Shown: piece by piece, positions 60,827-64,000 of the stretch
Position numbering within the stretch: position 1 is the stretch's first letter
Layout: each line of letters begins with the position of its first letter
NCBI RefSeq assembly: GCF_002849595.1
Contig: NZ_NRQR01000020.1
Span: 124,001 to 188,000 of the forward strand
DNA length: 64,000 nt
Source of the DNA: Luteimonas rhizosphaerae
Lineage (GTDB): Bacteria; Pseudomonadota; Gammaproteobacteria; Xanthomonadales; Xanthomonadaceae
Direction of reading: 5' to 3'
Notes under the pieces: model-generated
The model's input: the letters and a program-made list of their open reading frames with translations, nothing else
Told to the model about the DNA's origin: nothing
Database searches by the model: none
Translations under genes and position numbers: made by a program

Positions 60827-63396
60827 CGCAGGATCCGGGCAGCGGCGAGGCCACCCTCCTGGATTCCCCGGAGCGTTGCCCGCCGTTGCTCGAGAGCCTC
60901 GACGACGCCATCGACGATCCCGCCCTGCCGGCGGCCGCGCGCATGCTGCTGCGGCGCGCGCGCGATGCGCTGCGTGCGGCCCGTTCCGACGCCCAGGCCG
61001 CGCGCCTGCGCTACCACGCGCTGTTCGACGCGGTGCCGGACCCGGTCAGCGTGCTCGATGCCGACGGCGTGGTGCTCGATCTCAACCGCGCCGGCCTGCA
61101 GGCCTACCGGCGGCGGCGCGAGGACATCGTCGGCCAGCCGATCGAAGTTTTGAATCCGGACCTGCCGCGCGACCATCTGGCGCCGGTCTGGAGCGCGGTC
61201 GAACGCGGCGAGACCTACGTCATCGAAGTCACCAACATGCGCGGCGACGGTTCGCGCTTCCCGGTCGAGGTGCACAGCGCCGGCTTTGAGCACGAAGGCC
61301 GGCCGTGCCTGGTCGCGGTTGCGCGCGACCTGAGCCGTCGACGCGAGGCCGAGGTCCGCTACCGCGAGCTGATGGAGGTCATGGACCGGGGCGTCGCGAT
61401 CCACGACACCGCGGGGCGTTTCGTCTACGGCAATTCGGCGGCGCTGCGGTTGCTGGGCATCCGCCAGGGCACGTCGCTGGGCGATGCCGCGCGGCTCGGC
61501 GAGTGGGTGGTGATCCGCGAGGACGGCACCGAGATGCCGGTCGACGAGATTCCGGCGGTGCAGGCGCTGGCCAGCGGCCGCGTCGTCGAGAGCACCCTGC
61601 TCGGCCTCTATCACCGCACGCGACGCCAGCTCTACTGGCTGTCGGTGTCCGCGGTGCCGCAGTTTCCGGCCGGCGGCGACCGCCCGCACCAGGTGCTGTC
61701 GCTGTTCAGCGACGTCACCGCGCTCAAGCGCGACAGCACGATGTTCGACCGCGTGCAGGCGCTCGCCCACATCGGCGGCTGGGAGCTCGACGGCGCCTCC
61801 GACGCGCTGTACCTGACCGCCGAATCGATCCGCATCCTCGACCAGGACGCACCGCCGGCGACGATGGCCGCACTGGTCGACACCCTGCATGCGCGCGACT
61901 GCCCACGCCTGCGCGACGCCCTCGACGCGGCGCTGCACGAGGGCGTCGCGTTCGACATCGAACTGCAGGGCGTACGCGTCGACGGTACCGGCTTCTGGGT
62001 GCGTGCGATCGGCGGCCTGCGCCATGGCGATCCCGCGGGCTCGCGGCTGACCGGCACCCTGCAGGACATCGCCCGCAGCAAGCACGACGAGGAGATCCTG
62101 CGCGTGCAGGCCCGCACCGATCCGCTGACCGGCCTGCTGAACCGGGATGCGATCCTGACCGAGCTCGAGGCCCGCATGGCCGGGCCGGCGCGCGACCGGG
62201 TCGCGGTGCTGTACATCGACCTCGACCGGTTCAAGATCGTCAACGATGCGCTGGGCCACAACGCCGGCGACGAGCTGCTGATCTCGGCCGCGCACCGCAT
62301 CCGCCAGGCGGTCGGCGGCGAAGGCGTGATCGCCCGGTTCGGCGGCGACGAATTCCTCGTCGTCTGCGACGCCGGCCGACGCGGCGGCGACAACGCCGAG
62401 CGGGTCGCCAACGCGATCCTCGCCGCGTTCGGCGACGGTTTCCGGTTCGATGCCGAGGAGTTCGCGATCACCGCCAGCATCGGCATCGCGTGCGCCCCCG
62501 ACGACGGCGACCGGCCGCAGTTGCTGATCCAGAACGCCGACGCGGCGATGTACGACAGCAAGCGCCGCACGCGCAACGGCTGGCAGGCGTTCTCGCCGGC
62601 GCTGGCGCAATCGCAGCAGGACCGCCTGCGGGTGGAGACGCACCTGCGCCGCGCGATCGACAACGACGAATTCCATCTGGTCTACCAGCCGCAGGTCGAC
62701 CTGCGCCGGGGCCGCACGATCGCCGCCGAGGCCCTGATCCGCTGGCACCACCGCCAGCTGGGCGAGATGCGACCCGACCACTTCATCGACCACGCCGAGA
62801 CCACCGGCGACATCGTCCGCATCGGCGGCTGGGTGCTGCGCGCGGCCTGCCGCCAGGTCGCGGCCTGGCGCGACGACGGCCTCGGCATCGTCCGCGTCGC
62901 CGTCAACGTGTCCTACCGCCAGCTGCTCGGCGAAGACCTGGCCGAACTGGTCCGCAGCACGCTCGCCGACTTCGACCTGCCGGGCACCGCGCTGGAACTG
63001 GAGTTCACCGAACGCGTGCTGATCGAGGACGCGCCCGACACCCTGCGCACGTTCGCCGCGCTGCGCGATCTGGGCGTGCAGCTGAGCATCGACGATTTCG
63101 GCGAAGGCTACAGCGCGCTGAACTATCTGCGGCGGCTGCCGATCCACGGCCTCAAGCTGAGCCAGCTGTTCCTCGGCGGCGTGCCGGACAACCGTTCGGA
63201 CGTCGCGGTCTGCCAGGCGGTCGCCGGCATCGCCCGGAGCCTGGGGCTGGGCCTGGTCGCCGAAGGCATCGAATCGGAAGCGCAACGTCGCTTCCTGCTC
63301 GATCTCGGCGTGCCGGTGGGCCAGGGCTTCCTGTTCGCGCCCGGCCTGCCACCCGACGAGTTCGCGCGGCGCCTGCGGCACGAGGCCGGCGACTGA
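60823..63396 (+). CDS. PAS-GGDEF-EAL cyclic-di-GMP protein, both catalytic motifs intact
   Basis: 857 residues, cytoplasmic. PAS domains lie at about 62-180 and 185-305, a third PAS-like region at about 310-420, GGDEF at about 425-590 and EAL at about 600-850. The cyclase site is VIARFGGDEFLVV with LYIDLDRFKIVNDALGHNAG. The phosphodiesterase site has AAEALIRWHH, VNVSYRQL, ELEFTERV, IDDFGEGYSALNYL and VAEGIES, all key acidic residues present. Dual or switched activity is possible. ATG overlaps the liuE stop (ATGA), so it is translationally coupled to leucine catabolism, which is unusual. Confidence 0.92.
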   Translation: MTQDPGSGEATLLDSPERCPPLLESLDDAIDDPALPAAARMLLRRARDALRAARSDAQAARLRYHALFDAVPDPVSVLDADGVVLDLNRAGLQAYRRRREDIVGQPIEVLNPDLPRDHLAPVWSAVERGETYVIEVTNMRGDGSRFPVEVHSAGFEHEGRPCLVAVARDLSRRREAEVRYRELMEVMDRGVAIHDTAGRFVYGNSAALRLLGIRQGTSLGDAARLGEWVVIREDGTEMPVDEIPAVQALASGRVVESTLLGLYHRTRRQLYWLSVSAVPQFPAGGDRPHQVLSLFSDVTALKRDSTMFDRVQALAHIGGWELDGASDALYLTAESIRILDQDAPPATMAALVDTLHARDCPRLRDALDAALHEGVAFDIELQGVRVDGTGFWVRAIGGLRHGDPAGSRLTGTLQDIARSKHDEEILRVQARTDPLTGLLNRDAILTELEARMAGPARDRVAVLYIDLDRFKIVNDALGHNAGDELLISAAHRIRQAVGGEGVIARFGGDEFLVVCDAGRRGGDNAERVANAILAAFGDGFRFDAEEFAITASIGIACAPDDGDRPQLLIQNADAAMYDSKRRTRNGWQAFSPALAQSQQDRLRVETHLRRAIDNDEFHLVYQPQVDLRRGRTIAAEALIRWHHRQLGEMRPDHFIDHAETTGDIVRIGGWVLRAACRQVAAWRDDGLGIVRVAVNVSYRQLLGEDLAELVRSTLADFDLPGTALELEFTERVLIEDAPDTLRTFAALRDLGVQLSIDDFGEGYSALNYLRRLPIHGLKLSQLFLGGVPDNRSDVAVCQAVAGIARSLGLGLVAEGIESEAQRRFLLDLGVPVGQGFLFAPGLPPDEFARRLRHEAGD

Positions 63397-63461
63397 ACGC
63401 GCCCTGCCGGCGGCCCCGCCCTGCCGGTTAAACTGCGGCCTTTCCGTTTCCAGGTCCGCGC

Positions 63462-64000
63462 ATGAACCTCGCATCCGTCCGCGCCATCGTCACCGGCGGC
63501 GTCTCCGGCCTCGGCTTCGCCGTCGCCCAGCAGATCGTCGCCGCCGGCGGCAAGGTCGCCCTGTTCGACGTCAACGACGACAAGGGCGCGACCGCCGTCG
63601 CCAAGCTGGGCGCCGGGCACGCGCGGTTCTTCCGCACCGACGTCACCGACGAGACCGGCGTCGCCGCGAACGTCGAGGCCGCGCAGGGCTTCCTCGGCGG
63701 TCTCAACGCCGCGATCAACTGCGCGGGCATCCTCGGCGCCGGCCGCGTGCTCGGCCGCGAGGCGCCGATGCCGCTGTCGACCTTCAGCAGCACCGTCATG
63801 GTCAACCTGGTCGGCAGCTTCAACGTCGCCAAGGCCGCCGCCGCGGTGATGCAGCACAACACCGCCGGCGACGACGGCGAGCGCGGCGTCATCATCCACA
63901 CCGCATCGGTCGCCGCCTACGAGGGCCAGATCGGCCAGGCCGCGTATTCGGCGTCCAAGGGTGGCGTGGTCGGCATGACCCTGCCGATGGCACGCGAGCT
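63462..64000 (+). CDS. 3-hydroxyacyl-CoA dehydrogenase of SDR type, partial (runs off the window)
   Basis: The first 179 residues are visible from ATG 63462. ASVRAIVTGGVSGLGFAVAQ gives the cofactor site, KVALFDVNDDKG the NAD-selective Asp after beta-2, and AAINCAGILGAGRVLGREAP the NAG-like motif. VIIHTASVAAYEGQIGQAAY with YSASKGGVVGMTLPMARE gives the Ser-Tyr-Lys triad. This matches type II (HSD10-like) 3-hydroxyacyl-CoA dehydrogenases of fatty-acid or isoleucine degradation, fitting the neighbouring acyl-CoA genes. The C-terminus is outside the window. Confidence 0.88.
   Translation, partial: MNLASVRAIVTGGVSGLGFAVAQQIVAAGGKVALFDVNDDKGATAVAKLGAGHARFFRTDVTDETGVAANVEAAQGFLGGLNAAINCAGILGAGRVLGREAPMPLSTFSSTVMVNLVGSFNVAKAAAAVMQHNTAGDDGERGVIIHTASVAAYEGQIGQAAYSASKGGVVGMTLPMARE

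Overview
The window is a high-GC chromosomal segment. Gene families and repeats suggest a gammaproteobacterium of the Lysobacter/Luteimonas/Xanthomonas group: scattered leucine (liu-type) catabolism genes, an isobutyryl-CoA mutase fusion (IcmF), a FeoA-FeoB-Cys-rich protein iron locus, a lipoprotein autotransporter protease, and abundant TGTAGGAGCGCGCTCGCGCG-type REP palindromes. The genus is inference. No rRNA or tRNA gene and no CRISPR array was found.

Layout. 0-5.7 kb is gene-poor and decayed: a lipoprotein-type methyltransferase, an orphan lipoprotein, a frameshifted small gene, a HhH repair protein and a nei-type glycosylase broken by an amber codon. 5.6-21.8 kb holds an HNH nuclease, a MocR regulator, a PAS-GGDEF-EAL protein with a degenerate GGDEF site, a CocE-like hydrolase, an SDR/HxlR divergent pair with a decayed second HxlR copy nearby, an L,D-transpeptidase with an Lpp-like lipoprotein, an AraC regulator, a second SDR and a short-type 6-phosphogluconate dehydrogenase.

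21.9-30.9 kb is an accessory island inserted between gnd and the 3' end of icmF. It contains a decayed and an intact REP-associated tyrosine transposase (RAYT), a 40-residue secreted peptide gene with its own terminator, two small membrane proteins, a secreted protein, a membrane-anchored Mrr-like nuclease, and about sixteen copies of a GATAAGTGAACCTGACCCCG repeat that separates the genes like cassette borders. At the right edge a 756-residue coiled-coil protein of unknown function meets a SLATT-like two-TM effector tail to tail, with overlapping stop codons. This pair is the best candidate here for an undescribed conflict or defence system.

30.9-64 kb is core metabolism interrupted by REP clusters: IcmF (with REP-derived sequence translated in frame), a TetR/hydrolase operon with a palindromic operator, a papain-like/lipase-like fusion, a phospholipase D family protein, leucine dehydrogenase, carbonic anhydrase, isovaleryl-CoA dehydrogenase, a RAYT pseudogene between REP pairs, an S8 autotransporter, thiolase, two Ala-rich lipoproteins, methylcrotonyl-CoA carboxylase beta, bactofilin, feoAB, then liuC-liuD-liuE with a PAS-GGDEF-EAL gene translationally coupled to the end, and a partial 3-hydroxyacyl-CoA dehydrogenase.

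Together leucine dehydrogenase, Ivd, MCC alpha/beta, methylglutaconyl-CoA hydratase, HMG-CoA lyase and thiolase give a nearly complete route from leucine to acetyl-CoA. Only the branched-chain keto acid dehydrogenase is not in view.
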